This document shows, piece by piece, positions 17,639 to 26,321 of a stretch of 64,000 nucleotides of DNA. How positions within the stretch are numbered: the stretch's first letter is position 1; each line of letters starts with the position of its first letter. Source of the stretch: Rhodospirillaceae bacterium (GTDB lineage Bacteria; Pseudomonadota; Alphaproteobacteria; GCA-2731375); the NCBI GenBank assembly GCA_018701215.1, contig JABIWH010000050.1, forward strand, positions 186,001 through 250,000, read 5' to 3'. The position numbers and the translations under genes were made by a program. Below the pieces are notes generated by a model that saw only the letters and a program-made list of their open reading frames with translations, searched no databases and was not told the origin of the DNA.

Positions 17639-19243
17639 ATGCGTGAAATGGAAAGCCAGACGTACGATTATATAGTTGTGGGCGCCGGGTCCGCCGGTGC
17701 CGTGCTGGCCAACCGGCTGACCGCGTCGGGAAAATATACCGTGTTGTTGTTGGAGGCCGGACGCCCCAGCCATCCCTGGTCACGGGTGCCAATCGGCTTT
17801 GCCAGGCTGATCGATAATCCGAAAGCCAACTGGCTCTATGAATCCGAACCCGAGGAAGGCTCGGCCCAGCGCAATATTCCCGTGCCGCGCGGCAAGTTGC
17901 TGGGTGGCTCCTCGTCCATCAACGGCATGGTCTTCGTTCGCGGCCAGGCCCAGGATTTCGATACCTGGGCCCAGCTGGGCAACCGGGGTTGGAGCTACCG
18001 CGACGTACTGCCGTTCTTTCGCTCGATGGAAAACTATGACGATGGCGAGGATGAATTTCGTGGTCGCGATGGACCGCTCCGCGTCACCGATACCACCGAG
18101 CACGGGCCGCTGTATGACGCCCTGATCGCGGCGGCGGCGGAGGCCGGCATCGCGCGGAACATGGACTATAACGGCGCGGTGCAGGAAGGCATCGCCATGA
18201 CCCAGGTCACCATCAACAAGGGCCGGCGCATGTCCACGGCGTATTGCTATCTTGACCCGGCCCGGGACCGTGCCAACCTGCGTATCCAGACCGGCGCCCT
18301 GACCGAAAGCCTGATCCTGGAAGGCACGAAATGCCTCGGCGTGCGCTATACGGTCGGCGGCGTGAGGCAGGAGGCGCGCGCGGGGCGCGAAGTCATCGTT
18401 TCCGCCGGCGCCGTCAACTCGCCACAATTGTTGGAGCTGTCGGGCATCGGCCAGCCGGAAATTCTGCAAAGCCACGGCATCGAAGTGCGCCATGCCCTTG
18501 CCGGCGTGGGCGAGAACCTGCGCGATCATTACGCCCCCCGCATGATGTGGAACGTTAAATCACCGGGCCTGACCTACAACGACAAGGCACGGGGGGTGAA
18601 AATGGTCTGGCAAGCCTTGCGTTACGCGACCACCGGCAAGGGCTTGTTGGGGCTGCCGGCCTCGCCCATGCGGGCCTACGTGCGTTCCCGCGAGGGCTTG
18701 GACAGCCCCGATATAGGCATTTCGTGGATACCGTTCCTGGTGCAGGACGGCTACAAGCTGCACAATGATAGCGGCATGACCGTGATTACCCATCCATTGC
18801 GTTCGGAATCCACCGGCTCCATCCATATTGGCACCGACAAGGCGGATGTGCCGCCCGCCATCCGTTTCAATTTTCTTTCCGCCGAATACGACCGCCAGAT
18901 CACCCTGGCCGCCATGGAGATCGTCCGCGGCGTCATGGGCGCCCCCGCCATGGCGGCCGTGCAGGCAGAGGAAATCGCCCCCGGCCAGGCCCTGCAGGGT
19001 GATGATGAACTGCTGGACTGGGTTAAGGCCACGGCGGAGACGGCTTATCACCCGGTCGGTACCTGCAAGATGGGTAACGATGATCGGGCCGTGGTGGATG
19101 AGAACCTGCGTGTCCACGGCATCCAGAACCTGCGTGTCGCCGATGCCTCGATCATGCCGACGCTGACGTCCGGCAACACCAACGCGCCATCCATCATGAT
19201 CGGCGAGAAAGCCGCCGCCATGGTGTTGGAGAGCGCAACCTGA
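17639..19243 (+). CDS. GMC-family FAD oxidoreductase (choline-dehydrogenase-like)
   Basis: About 534 residues. The FAD-binding motif VVGAGSAGAVLANRL is near residues 15-29, the GMC signature 1 GGSSSINGMVFVRG near residues 84-97, and the C-terminal catalytic region AYHPVGTCKMG with GNTNAPSIMIGEKAA. The His in YHPVGTC and the Asn in GNTNAP are the usual active-site pair. It oxidises an alcohol to the aldehyde, with an unknown substrate. The start is uncertain: an ATG three codons later (17648) is equally plausible, and neither has a strong ribosome-binding site. It follows the D-aminoacylase-like gene by 13 nt, so the two are probably co-transcribed. Confidence 0.85.
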   Translation: MREMESQTYDYIVVGAGSAGAVLANRLTASGKYTVLLLEAGRPSHPWSRVPIGFARLIDNPKANWLYESEPEEGSAQRNIPVPRGKLLGGSSSINGMVFVRGQAQDFDTWAQLGNRGWSYRDVLPFFRSMENYDDGEDEFRGRDGPLRVTDTTEHGPLYDALIAAAAEAGIARNMDYNGAVQEGIAMTQVTINKGRRMSTAYCYLDPARDRANLRIQTGALTESLILEGTKCLGVRYTVGGVRQEARAGREVIVSAGAVNSPQLLELSGIGQPEILQSHGIEVRHALAGVGENLRDHYAPRMMWNVKSPGLTYNDKARGVKMVWQALRYATTGKGLLGLPASPMRAYVRSREGLDSPDIGISWIPFLVQDGYKLHNDSGMTVITHPLRSESTGSIHIGTDKADVPPAIRFNFLSAEYDRQITLAAMEIVRGVMGAPAMAAVQAEEIAPGQALQGDDELLDWVKATAETAYHPVGTCKMGNDDRAVVDENLRVHGIQNLRVADASIMPTLTSGNTNAPSIMIGEKAAAMVLESAT

Positions 19244-19294
19244 GCATTGGATTTATCAACATCCATATTTGCGTGTTTCGAGGAGTACAATATC

Positions 19295-19873
19295 TTGTCG
19301 AGCGGATTTTATACAGGCGTTCGCGAAACGCCCGATCCACTGCAGCAATATATGCCCGATCTGGATCAGCTGGAATTCGACGGCATTGTTCAAGTCACCA
19401 TCGATCCAGCGAAGGTCGCCGTAAGCGACTTCGTCCTGCCCGTGCATCAATGCATGTACCACTTTTGGCTCGCGAAATGGGGCATGGACAAGCTTCCGCC
19501 CTCCACTGCCGTGGATCCCTTGGCCTTCCCCGAGGCGCTTGGATATCTTCATCTAGTGCAACCCAATGCGGACGTTTCGGATTTCAAGTACCGCGTTTAT
19601 GCGACCTGCGTGTCTGAAATCGGCGTGGTGGATATGACTGGCAAATGGTTCAGTGAAAGCCCCATACCAAGTTGGAAATTCTACAGCCGGCAACTGGCTG
19701 CCGCCGTCGCATTGCGGGCACCAATCTATTCCGAAAACAACGCCGACTATCAGGTCTCCGTCATGATTAAATGGTGCCGTCTACTGCTGCCCATGGTGGA
19801 CGCAAAGGGCACGGTCGACCGTATCCTGGTCGCCATCGTGCCGGTAAACCGCAACCAGGAACGCGCTTCCTAA
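19295..19873 (+). CDS. PAS_5-type PAS-domain protein
   Basis: About 192 residues with the pattern of the PAS_5 family frequent in Rhodospirillales: the FWLAKWGMDKLPPS segment, DPLAFPEALGYLHLV, then DFKYRVYATCVSEIGVVDMTGKWFSE. No output domain is attached, so it may be a stand-alone sensor or partner protein. No ATG is available at the front of the homologous region. The TTG at 19295 has GAGGAG at 19280-19285, which decides the start; an earlier in-frame TTG (19247) has no such site. It lies 51 nt after the GMC gene. Confidence 0.7.
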   Translation: MSSGFYTGVRETPDPLQQYMPDLDQLEFDGIVQVTIDPAKVAVSDFVLPVHQCMYHFWLAKWGMDKLPPSTAVDPLAFPEALGYLHLVQPNADVSDFKYRVYATCVSEIGVVDMTGKWFSESPIPSWKFYSRQLAAAVALRAPIYSENNADYQVSVMIKWCRLLLPMVDAKGTVDRILVAIVPVNRNQERAS

Positions 19874-19917
19874 GTGCCGGATAGGGCTTGGGATTAGCAG
19901 AGAAAAGGAACCGACGC

Positions 19918-20304
19918 ATGGCCTCGAACGAACAGGCAAACGATCTTCAACAAATCAGTGAAACGGTGGCTTGGTATTTCAACGGAATGTACCGCAGCGA
20001 TGGCGATTTGTTGCGAAAAGCGTTTTTCGACAACGCCATGATCACCGGCCACACGGATGGGCGCTTTACCGAGATGGATCTTGATACTTTTGTTGAATTC
20101 GCGGCCAGCCAGGACTCGGCGCAAGCGGCTGGTGAGCCGTTCGATATGCGGATTGTTGCGTTGGACGTAACCGGCAATGCGGCAACCGTAAAGGTCGCCG
20201 ACCACTACATCGGCCGCGACTTCATCGATTATCTGGCCTTGCTAAAAAAAGACGGGCAATGGCGCATTTACAACAAGCTCTGGCATTCGGGACCGTTGCC
20301 GTAG
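19918..20304 (+). CDS. NTF2-like / lumazine-binding-like protein
   Basis: A 128-residue protein of the cystatin-like NTF2 fold as found in SnoaL/lumazine-binding-like proteins. A helical N-terminus (TVAWYFNGMYRSDGDLLRKAF) is followed by strands ending in the DYLALLKKDGQWRIYNKLW motif typical of the family. Such proteins are small-molecule binders or isomerases. The ATG at 19918 has an AAGGA site upstream; an upstream TTG does not. It probably shares the transcript with the PAS protein. Confidence 0.78.
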   Translation: MASNEQANDLQQISETVAWYFNGMYRSDGDLLRKAFFDNAMITGHTDGRFTEMDLDTFVEFAASQDSAQAAGEPFDMRIVALDVTGNAATVKVADHYIGRDFIDYLALLKKDGQWRIYNKLWHSGPLP

Positions 20305-20318
20305 CAGCGCCGCAAGCG

Positions 20319-20789
20319 CTACAACACCTCATAGACATCGTAGATCGCGGCCGCGGGTTCGCGGCGGCCGACGCCGATGGCAACCGTGCGATTCATCCAG
20401 TCGTGGTCTTTTGAGTCTGTTTCAAAGAACAACGCCGTGCGCAGATAAACGTCCGCCATATCGACCGTTTCGCCTTGCGCGATCTGTTCCATGACCTCTG
20501 GAGTGGCATGGCGGTAGCCCCGGTATTGGATGAACAGATGTCCGCCGCCATTGATTTCCAGGGTCAACCGAACATCGGGCTGAACCACCCCGTCGAAGCG
20601 ACGCAGTAATGCATCGGCGCTGCCTGTGACGATACGGGCATCAATCCTGGGGCCCTGCAAATGACCGCTTTCGAAATAATCAACGCGGCGGAATTGCCCC
20701 ATGGGTGTGGCGCCAAAGATATGAGAGCCCATGATGTCGATCTTCAACTCGCCGAGAAAACTCGTGTTCAGGGCTTGGGTCGGGGACAT
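20319..20789 (-). CDS. DUF3237 protein
   Basis: About 156 residues matching the DUF3237 family: FLGELKIDIMGSHIFG near the N-terminus, GPRIDARIVTGSADALLRR, LEINGGGHLFIQYRG, then YLRTALFFETDSKDHDWMN and a C-terminal YEVL. The family forms a beta-barrel with unknown function and is common beside catabolic genes. The start at 20789 has AAGGAT upstream; an upstream ATG at 20840 overlaps the selenoprotein stop and lacks a good site. It is the third gene of the TetR / selenoprotein / DUF3237 operon. Confidence 0.82.
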   Translation of the reverse strand: MSPTQALNTSFLGELKIDIMGSHIFGATPMGQFRRVDYFESGHLQGPRIDARIVTGSADALLRRFDGVVQPDVRLTLEINGGGHLFIQYRGYRHATPEVMEQIAQGETVDMADVYLRTALFFETDSKDHDWMNRTVAIGVGRREPAAAIYDVYEVL

Positions 20790-20832
20790 ATCTGATCCTT
20801 CTCGATCCGTGAGGTATGTGGACAACGCGCCC

Positions 20833-21513
20833 TCAACCAATCATTTCTTTCAACACTGCCTCGAAAGCCACGTCGTCCCAACCCCATGGGCCCTTTTCGC
20901 CGGCATAGGCGATCTTGCCCTCGCCGTCGACCAGGAACAGGCGCATTGGCAGGCCGACGTATTTTTCGTCGATATCATTATCAATGCCGTCAACCAGCAT
21001 TGGCATGTGCAGATCCAGACCGATCTGACAGGCGGTGGCCACCTCTGTCCGCTCGTCATCGGTGCTGGGTTCGTCGTAGAGAATATCTTCGATCAGATTG
21101 TTCGGCACCTGCCAACCGCGCGCGGGATGCGCCTCGCGGATATAGACGATGTAGAACTGAACCTGGTCTTTATAAGTGGCGTAGAGCTGGTTCAAGCGCA
21201 CGGCTTGTTTGCGGAAGGGCGGTCAGGTGTACGAGCCGAATACCAGCCCCACTGGTTTGCCGCGCAGATCAGATAGCCGCACCGTCTCGCCCGTGCGCTG
21301 CCGCGCGCCGCCCAGAACATCGGCGGAAAAATCCGGCGCTGCTTCGCCAACCTTGGGCACCCCTGCCTCGCGGGCCTTTTGCGTCGCCATGTGGATTTCA
21401 AACTGCTCTTCGGTGATATCGGAAATATCCAGCCAGACTTGGCGCTTACCTTCCCAGTCCATGGCGCTGTATTCTTCCAAGGTCACGGGACTATCTTGTC
21501 CGAACTCGGTCAT
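20833..21513 (-). CDS. Deiodinase-like selenoprotein (thioredoxin fold), Sec at residue 97 by TGA recoding
   Basis: One 226-residue reading frame interrupted only by TGA at 21223-21225. The junction reads GSYT-U-PPFRKQAVR, matching the vertebrate iodothyronine deiodinase active site GSCT-U-PPF. Downstream, FYIVYIREAHPARGW matches the deiodinase EAHPSDGW block with its conserved Glu-His. Residues 60-125 form the thioredoxin-like core. The homology runs unbroken across the TGA, so the codon is read as selenocysteine. A bacterial-SECIS-like hairpin starts 15 nt after the TGA. The start at 21513 has GAGGAG upstream. It probably acts as a selenium-dependent peroxiredoxin-like or dehalogenating reductase; the substrate is unknown. 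It is co-transcribed with the TetR gene. Confidence 0.85.
21193..21207 (-). promoter_or_regulatory. Candidate bSECIS hairpin of the deiodinase-like gene
   Basis: On the minus strand, CAAGC-CGTGC-GCTTG forms a 5-bp stem with a 5-nt loop. The loop begins 20 nt after the TGA and has G at its second position, in the range and pattern of bacterial SECIS elements recognised by SelB. The stem is short; no folding energy was computed. Confidence 0.5.
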
Positions 21514-21530
21514 GGTCGGCTCCTCTCGTA

Positions 21531-22154
21531 TCAGGCCTCAGTAGGCAAAACGCCATGAAACAACATGTCCACGGCCTGGGCGGCGATCTCTGCCACGGGG
21601 CGTTGGGACGGATCATACCATTCCACGGTCCAGTTCAAAGAGCCTAACAATAATGGCCGCAACACGTGCGTATCAAGGTCGGCGCGGATGGCCCCCGCCG
21701 CCTGGGCCCCGGCCAACAGCTCCTGCCACAGCACCACATAGGCATCACGCAGGGGTTGGCTTTTTTGCTGAAAAGCCATGGGCACTTCACCATAGGTGCG
21801 GATCGAGGTGGAGGTGTAGTCGCCATGGCTCAACAAAGCCTCCAAATGCGCGCCGACCGCCACCTCGATCCGGCGCCGATCTGGCGTATCAGGGGGCAGC
21901 GCGGCCAGACTGTCGCGCACCGCCTCGTAGACAGCGCGGACACCACGTTCCAAGACCGCGTCCATGATCTCGTCTTTCGAAGCGAAATGGTAATAAATGC
22001 TGCCCGCCTGAATACCCGCGACCTCGGCGATTTTGCGCAAGGTGGTATTGCCATAGCCTTGCCGGCGCAACATACGGGCAGCGGCGTCCAATATCTGCCC
22101 GCGCGAGATCTCGGATTTACGGCCCCGCCGCGGCGGCACGTCAGGCTCGTTCAT
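21531..22154 (-). CDS. TetR/AcrR-family transcriptional regulator
   Basis: A 207-residue protein with an N-terminal TetR helix-turn-helix: GQILDAAARMLRRQGYGNTT then LRKIAEVAGIQAGSIYYHF near residues 40-58. The C-terminal ligand-binding domain resembles the fatty-acid/CoA-responsive group (TetR_C type) often linked to acyl-CoA genes. It faces the acyl-CoA dehydrogenase gene across a short gap holding a 14-bp palindrome, so it likely regulates both directions. It heads the operon with the deiodinase-like selenoprotein and DUF3237. Confidence 0.87.
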   Translation of the reverse strand: MNEPDVPPRRGRKSEISRGQILDAAARMLRRQGYGNTTLRKIAEVAGIQAGSIYYHFASKDEIMDAVLERGVRAVYEAVRDSLAALPPDTPDRRRIEVAVGAHLEALLSHGDYTSTSIRTYGEVPMAFQQKSQPLRDAYVVLWQELLAGAQAAGAIRADLDTHVLRPLLLGSLNWTVEWYDPSQRPVAEIAAQAVDMLFHGVLPTEA

Positions 22155-22211
22155 GGCGATAGCCTCCCCCCAAAATGAATACCCACGTTGAATAAGAAGC
22201 TTAACTCAGCC

Positions 22212-22225
22212 AGAAAATATTTTCT
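22212..22225. promoter_or_regulatory. Perfect 14-bp palindrome, candidate TetR operator
   Basis: AGAAAATATTTTCT is a perfect inverted repeat in the ~180-nt divergent gap between the TetR and acyl-CoA dehydrogenase genes. A flanking inverted pair (ACGTT about 30 nt to the left, AACGT close on the right) may extend it. The AT-rich sequence is also where promoters are expected. Binding by the neighbouring regulator is inferred from position. Confidence 0.5.
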
Positions 22226-22335
22226 AACTAACGTTCGATGGAAATAGGCAGGCCGTGGTGGTAGCGTGGGCCACGGCAATGTTGGCGCGGCCAGTCGTAT
22301 TTAAAACAAGCACGGTATCAAGAAGGTACAGGCAA

Positions 22336-23496
22336 ATGGATTTTACCCTCAACACCGAACAGCAACTGATTTATGACTATGGCGGCAAGCTGGCGCAGTC
22401 GTTTGATCACAAATACTGGCTGGAAAAGGCCCGCAAGAACGAATTTCCGGAGGATATGTGGCGCCAGGCGGCGGACGACGGGTTTGCCGGCCTGATGGTT
22501 GACGAGGCCTATGGCGGCGCCGGCCTGGGCCTGTTGGAAATGGCCCTGTTGATCGAGGGACTGAGCAACGCCGGGATACCGTTATTGATGTATGTGGTTG
22601 GCCCCACCATGTCCATGGGCCATATCAACCTGCATGGCACGGAGGAACAGAAATCGCGCTATTTGCCCGATGCCGCCGCCGGCAAGACCCTGTTCTGTTT
22701 TGCCATTACCGAGCCGAACGCGGGCAGCAATTCCATGCGCATTCAAAGCGTCGCCAAACCGGTTGGCGAGCGTTTCAAATTAAACGGCTCGAAAGTCTTC
22801 ATCACCGGTGTCGATGTTTGCGACTATGCCGTCGTGGTCGCCCGCACCACGCCGTTCGATCAGGTCAAGAGCAAAACCGACGGTTTCACTGTGTTCATCG
22901 TCGATCTGAAGGCCAAGGGCGTGGACTTTCACCCGATCGAGATGAACATGATCCTGCCGGAGCGCCAGTTCACCATGTTCTTCGATGATGTGGACCTAGG
23001 CCCCGAAGATGTCCTGGGCGAAGTCGGCAAGGGCTTCGCGACGCTGTTCGATCTGCTGAACCCGGAGCGCGTGACCGTCGCCGCACTTAGTTGCGGCATT
23101 GGCCGCTTCGCCATCGAAAAAGCGGCCGCCTATGCCTCGGAACGCGTGGTCTTCGACGGCCCTATCGGTGCCTATCAAGGTGTGCAACACCCCCTGGCCG
23201 TGGCCAAGACGCAGGTTGAAATGTCTTCCCTGATCATGCGCCAGGCGGCCTGTCAGTATGATCAGGGCGAAGAGGCCGGCGCGGCCTCGAACATGGCGAA
23301 ATACGCCGCCGCCGAGGCCTCGATCATGGCCGTGGAAGCAGCCCTGCAGGCCCACGGCGGCAACGGCTTCACCAACGAGTATGGTATCTATGATCTATAT
23401 TCCCTGGCCCGCCTGATGCGCACCGCGCCCCTGAACCGGGAGCAAATTTTGAACTATATTGGCGAGCGTGTCCTGGGCATGCCCCGATCCTATTAG
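22336..23496 (+). CDS. Acyl-CoA dehydrogenase
   Basis: About 386 residues with the standard acyl-CoA dehydrogenase layout: N-terminal helical domain (FTLNTEQQLIYDYGGKLA), middle beta domain with FAITEPNAGSNSMRI (FAD/substrate-binding region) and C-terminal helical domain with ALQAHGGNGFTNEYGIYDLY. It oxidises an acyl-CoA at C2-C3 with electrons passed to ETF. The start at 22336 has AAGG upstream; an in-frame ATG 81 nt earlier has no homology. It forms an operon with the HMG-CoA-lyase-like gene 29 nt downstream, as in branched-chain acid degradation. Confidence 0.88.
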   Translation: MDFTLNTEQQLIYDYGGKLAQSFDHKYWLEKARKNEFPEDMWRQAADDGFAGLMVDEAYGGAGLGLLEMALLIEGLSNAGIPLLMYVVGPTMSMGHINLHGTEEQKSRYLPDAAAGKTLFCFAITEPNAGSNSMRIQSVAKPVGERFKLNGSKVFITGVDVCDYAVVVARTTPFDQVKSKTDGFTVFIVDLKAKGVDFHPIEMNMILPERQFTMFFDDVDLGPEDVLGEVGKGFATLFDLLNPERVTVAALSCGIGRFAIEKAAAYASERVVFDGPIGAYQGVQHPLAVAKTQVEMSSLIMRQAACQYDQGEEAGAASNMAKYAAAEASIMAVEAALQAHGGNGFTNEYGIYDLYSLARLMRTAPLNREQILNYIGERVLGMPRSY

Positions 23497-23525
23497 CAGG
23501 TAATCTGAGTAGAGAGGAAGAAACC

Positions 23526-24482
23526 ATGTCTGATTTTCCCAAATTCGTTGAATTCCACGAAGAGGGCGTCCGCGAGGGCTTTCAGATCGAGCCGGTGATC
23601 CATCCCATCGAACGCCGGATCGAGCTGATCGACAGCCTCTCCGAGACCGGCCTAAAGCAGATCCAGGTGGGCTCCTTCGTATCCCCCAAGGCGGTGCCGA
23701 GCATGGCCGATACGGCGCAGCTGTTCGAAGGCATCAAGCGCAAGGAGGGCATCGATTACACCGCGCTGTGGCTGAACAAAAAGGGCGTTATGCTGGCCAA
23801 CGAGGCCAAGGATGTGGCCATGGACGCGCGGATCTTGTTTTACACCACGGATGCCTTTTCCATGGCCAACAACAATTGCACGGCGACGGAAATGCGCGAC
23901 CGCCAGGTTGAATTCCTGGATATGTATCTGCAGCAGGGCCTGGTGCCGTCGGGGGCCTATATCATGACCGCGTTCGGCTGCAATTTTGGCGGCCCGGTAC
24001 CATTGGAGGCGGTGACGGATCTGGTGAAATGGACGGTTGATTTGTGCGCGGACCGCAAGACGCCGCTGCCGGCGATCTATCTTGCAGATACGGTGGGCTG
24101 GGCCAATCCGGAGGGTCTGAAACGGCAGATCGGCGCCGTGCGCGAGCTGGTACCCGATGCCCGTATCGGCCTGCATCTGCATGATACCCGCGGCCTGGGC
24201 GCGGCCAATGTCTATGCCGCACTGGAAATGGGCGTGGATCTGTTCGATGCCTCCGTCGCCGGTCTGGGCGGCTGCCCCTTCGCGGGTCACGGTTCCGCCA
24301 CCTCCGCCGGTAATATTTGTACCGAGGACATGGTCTTTCTCTGCCACGAGATGGGTATCGAAACCGGGATTGATTTGAATGCTTTGATCGAAAGCGCCCG
24401 CCTGGCGGAGGATATTATCGGACGGCCCTTGAACGGCCGCATCATGCATGCGGGGTCGTTGGACAAGTACAGGCCGAACTAG
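23526..24482 (+). CDS. Hydroxymethylglutaryl-CoA-lyase-family protein
   Basis: A 318-residue TIM-barrel lyase of the HMGL-like/DRE family. An early Glu-Gly-Arg-Glu motif (EEGVREGFQIE, replacing the usual DG.R) is followed by the metal-binding HLHDTRGLG and the catalytic cysteine loop GLGGCPFAGHGS, diagnostic of HMG-CoA lyase. It cleaves a 3-hydroxy-3-methyl-acyl-CoA to acetyl-CoA plus a ketone or acid. The variant N-terminal motif suggests a substrate other than classic HMG-CoA. It is paired with the acyl-CoA dehydrogenase. Confidence 0.85.
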   Translation: MSDFPKFVEFHEEGVREGFQIEPVIHPIERRIELIDSLSETGLKQIQVGSFVSPKAVPSMADTAQLFEGIKRKEGIDYTALWLNKKGVMLANEAKDVAMDARILFYTTDAFSMANNNCTATEMRDRQVEFLDMYLQQGLVPSGAYIMTAFGCNFGGPVPLEAVTDLVKWTVDLCADRKTPLPAIYLADTVGWANPEGLKRQIGAVRELVPDARIGLHLHDTRGLGAANVYAALEMGVDLFDASVAGLGGCPFAGHGSATSAGNICTEDMVFLCHEMGIETGIDLNALIESARLAEDIIGRPLNGRIMHAGSLDKYRPN

Positions 24483-24579
24483 CATTTTCCGGGCAAACTA
24501 ATGAACTGTGGTTAACGGTTCATTAGGCTACGCCGCGTAATAAGAGCTCATCTTTGTGCATTACAAAGCATGGGGTCTT

Positions 24580-25353
24580 ATGACGATGAGCTTTTATGGT
24601 CCGCCTCGGGAGAATTTGGGGCACATAGTATCGAGCTTGAAGACTGTAAAGAACGTTTACGAGCAGCATGGTCTGACAACGTTCACGCATGACAATCTGG
24701 TCGCGTTGATGCGCAACGAATCCTTCCTGGCCGATCCTGCATTCGTGGCCGCCGTTATGGCGAATGCGGAAGATGACCGTGATGCAGACAAAATCTGGCG
24801 CTTGCATACCTGTTGCTGGGCGGCCCGCTCGGCCCTGGCGGTTGACGGCGATTTCGTTGAGTGCGGCACCTACAAGGGCTTTTATGCCAGCGTCATGATG
24901 CAGTATCTGCGCTTCGAGTTGCAGCCGAGGCAATTTTATCTCTATGACACCTTCGCCGGTCTGCCCGAGGATTGGTCATCGGAGTTGGAGCGCGAACAGG
25001 CCAATCCAGGCTATCAATGGGACGGCGTCCACAGGGATGTATTGGACCGATTTGCCATCTATCCCAATGTGCAGGTTACCAAAGGTATCGTACCGGAGGT
25101 GTTCGACACTGTTGTGCCCGAGCGCATCGCCTTTCTGCATCTTGACCTGAACGCGGGCGCGGCGGAAACCGCCGCCTTGGACCGGCTACTGCCGCATCTT
25201 AGCGATGGCGCCATGGTGGTGTTGGATGACTTTGGCCGCCAGGAACAAAAAGATCTGTGCAAAGCACACCTGAACTGGTGGCACGAACACGGCCACGTAA
25301 TTTTGGAATTGCCCACGGGCCAGGGCCTGGTGATATACCGCAAGAATATGTGA
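24580..25353 (+). CDS. TylF/MycF-type class I methyltransferase
   Basis: About 257 residues. The SAM-binding motif GDFVECGTYKGFYAS is near residues 88-102, then LYDTFAGLPEDWS and the acidic metal-binding FLHLDLN and VVLDDFG segments, as in the macrocin O-methyltransferase family. An internal WWHEHGHVILELPTGQGLVIY end is typical. It probably methylates a sugar or other hydroxylated small molecule. Several starts are possible (GTG 24556, ATG 24580, ATG 24586); 24580 is preceded by GGGG. It is monocistronic as far as can be seen. Confidence 0.75.
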   Translation: MTMSFYGPPRENLGHIVSSLKTVKNVYEQHGLTTFTHDNLVALMRNESFLADPAFVAAVMANAEDDRDADKIWRLHTCCWAARSALAVDGDFVECGTYKGFYASVMMQYLRFELQPRQFYLYDTFAGLPEDWSSELEREQANPGYQWDGVHRDVLDRFAIYPNVQVTKGIVPEVFDTVVPERIAFLHLDLNAGAAETAALDRLLPHLSDGAMVVLDDFGRQEQKDLCKAHLNWWHEHGHVILELPTGQGLVIYRKNM

Positions 25354-25388
25354 TGCGCCGAACGGCGGCGTTACCGCCATAATACCGG

Positions 25389-26321
25389 ATGAATTCTCAA
25401 CTCCGCTTTGCCGCCCTGGCCGTCGTGGCTAGTCTAACCTTCGCGGGCTCAGTGGGCGCACAACCCATGAGCGACGGTGAGGCCTGCCTGGAAGGCAGTG
25501 GCCGGGCGCATCTGGACGAGGCCTATTGCCGCCGTGCCTTGAGTGACCCAAATTTACCTGCGCTTGAGCGGGCCTCGCTATTGACCAGCCGGGCATCCGC
25601 GCTGTTGAACCTGGGTGACCGCGCAGCGGCGGGCACCGAGTTGGCCCGCGCCTTGACGCTGAACCCTGGGTCAGCCCAGGCCTATCTTCTGCGCGGCTTG
25701 TTGCGGCGCGACGCGGGTCCGGCGGCAATCGGATTGGTTCTGGCCGATATGGACCGGGCGATTAGCTTGAACCCGTTCTTTGCTGAGGCCATGGCCCATC
25801 GTGGCGCGATACATCTTCAGACCGGCAACCAGAGCGCCGCCCTGGCTGACTTCGACCGGGCGCTGTCAATACGGCCCCGCGCCTCCACCGCCCTGTTTTT
25901 CAAAGCCGTGCTGCGCTTTCAACAAAAGCGCTTTGCCCAGGCTGGCGTGCTATTCCGCCGGGTCCTGGCCCTGGCACCAGTGCAACATCCCATTGCCGTC
26001 CTGTGGCTGGCAGCCGCGGCCGCCCACCAAGGCGGAGCCGCCGAAAGAGCGCTGGAGCCATATTCATGGTGGTGGGAGGATGGCGTCTGGCCCGCACCCC
26101 TGGTGCAGCTGTGGGCCGGCACCGCCAGTGCGGAAGCCGCCGCCGCCGCCATGACAATGCAGGGTAAAGACGCCCAGGCACAGGGCGCCTACTTTCTGGC
26201 GCAATGGTATTTGGTCAACGGCGATGAGGCCGCCGCCCAGGAATTACTGGGCCAGGTGCAACAGCACCCCAGGCGCCACATGCTGGAAGTCATCGTCGCT
26301 GGCAGTCTCTATCGCGACTAA
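25389..26321 (+). CDS. Secreted TPR-repeat protein
   Basis: A 310-residue protein with a signal peptide (hydrophobic residues 6-22, cleavage around VGA-QPM). At least four tetratricopeptide-like repeats are visible between residues 60 and 200, for example AQAYLLRGLLRRD and AEAMAHRGAIHLQTGNQSAA. It likely acts as a periplasmic scaffold. Nothing in the sequence points to a specific complex; the downstream neighbour is a convergent MFS transporter overlapping by 4 nt. Confidence 0.78.
   Translation: MNSQLRFAALAVVASLTFAGSVGAQPMSDGEACLEGSGRAHLDEAYCRRALSDPNLPALERASLLTSRASALLNLGDRAAAGTELARALTLNPGSAQAYLLRGLLRRDAGPAAIGLVLADMDRAISLNPFFAEAMAHRGAIHLQTGNQSAALADFDRALSIRPRASTALFFKAVLRFQQKRFAQAGVLFRRVLALAPVQHPIAVLWLAAAAAHQGGAAERALEPYSWWWEDGVWPAPLVQLWAGTASAEAAAAAMTMQGKDAQAQGAYFLAQWYLVNGDEAAAQELLGQVQQHPRRHMLEVIVAGSLYRD

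Noticed and set aside
20306..20320. Short AGCGC/GCGCT hairpin between two convergent genes as a terminator
   Set aside because: The stem is 5 bp, lacks a T tract and overlaps the stop codon of the DUF3237 gene; too weak to call.
21223..21225. Reading the deiodinase-like TGA as a true stop, giving two separate genes
   Set aside because: Homology to the deiodinase family is continuous across the codon, with Sec expected exactly there, and the downstream part has no start with a ribosome-binding site close to its front.
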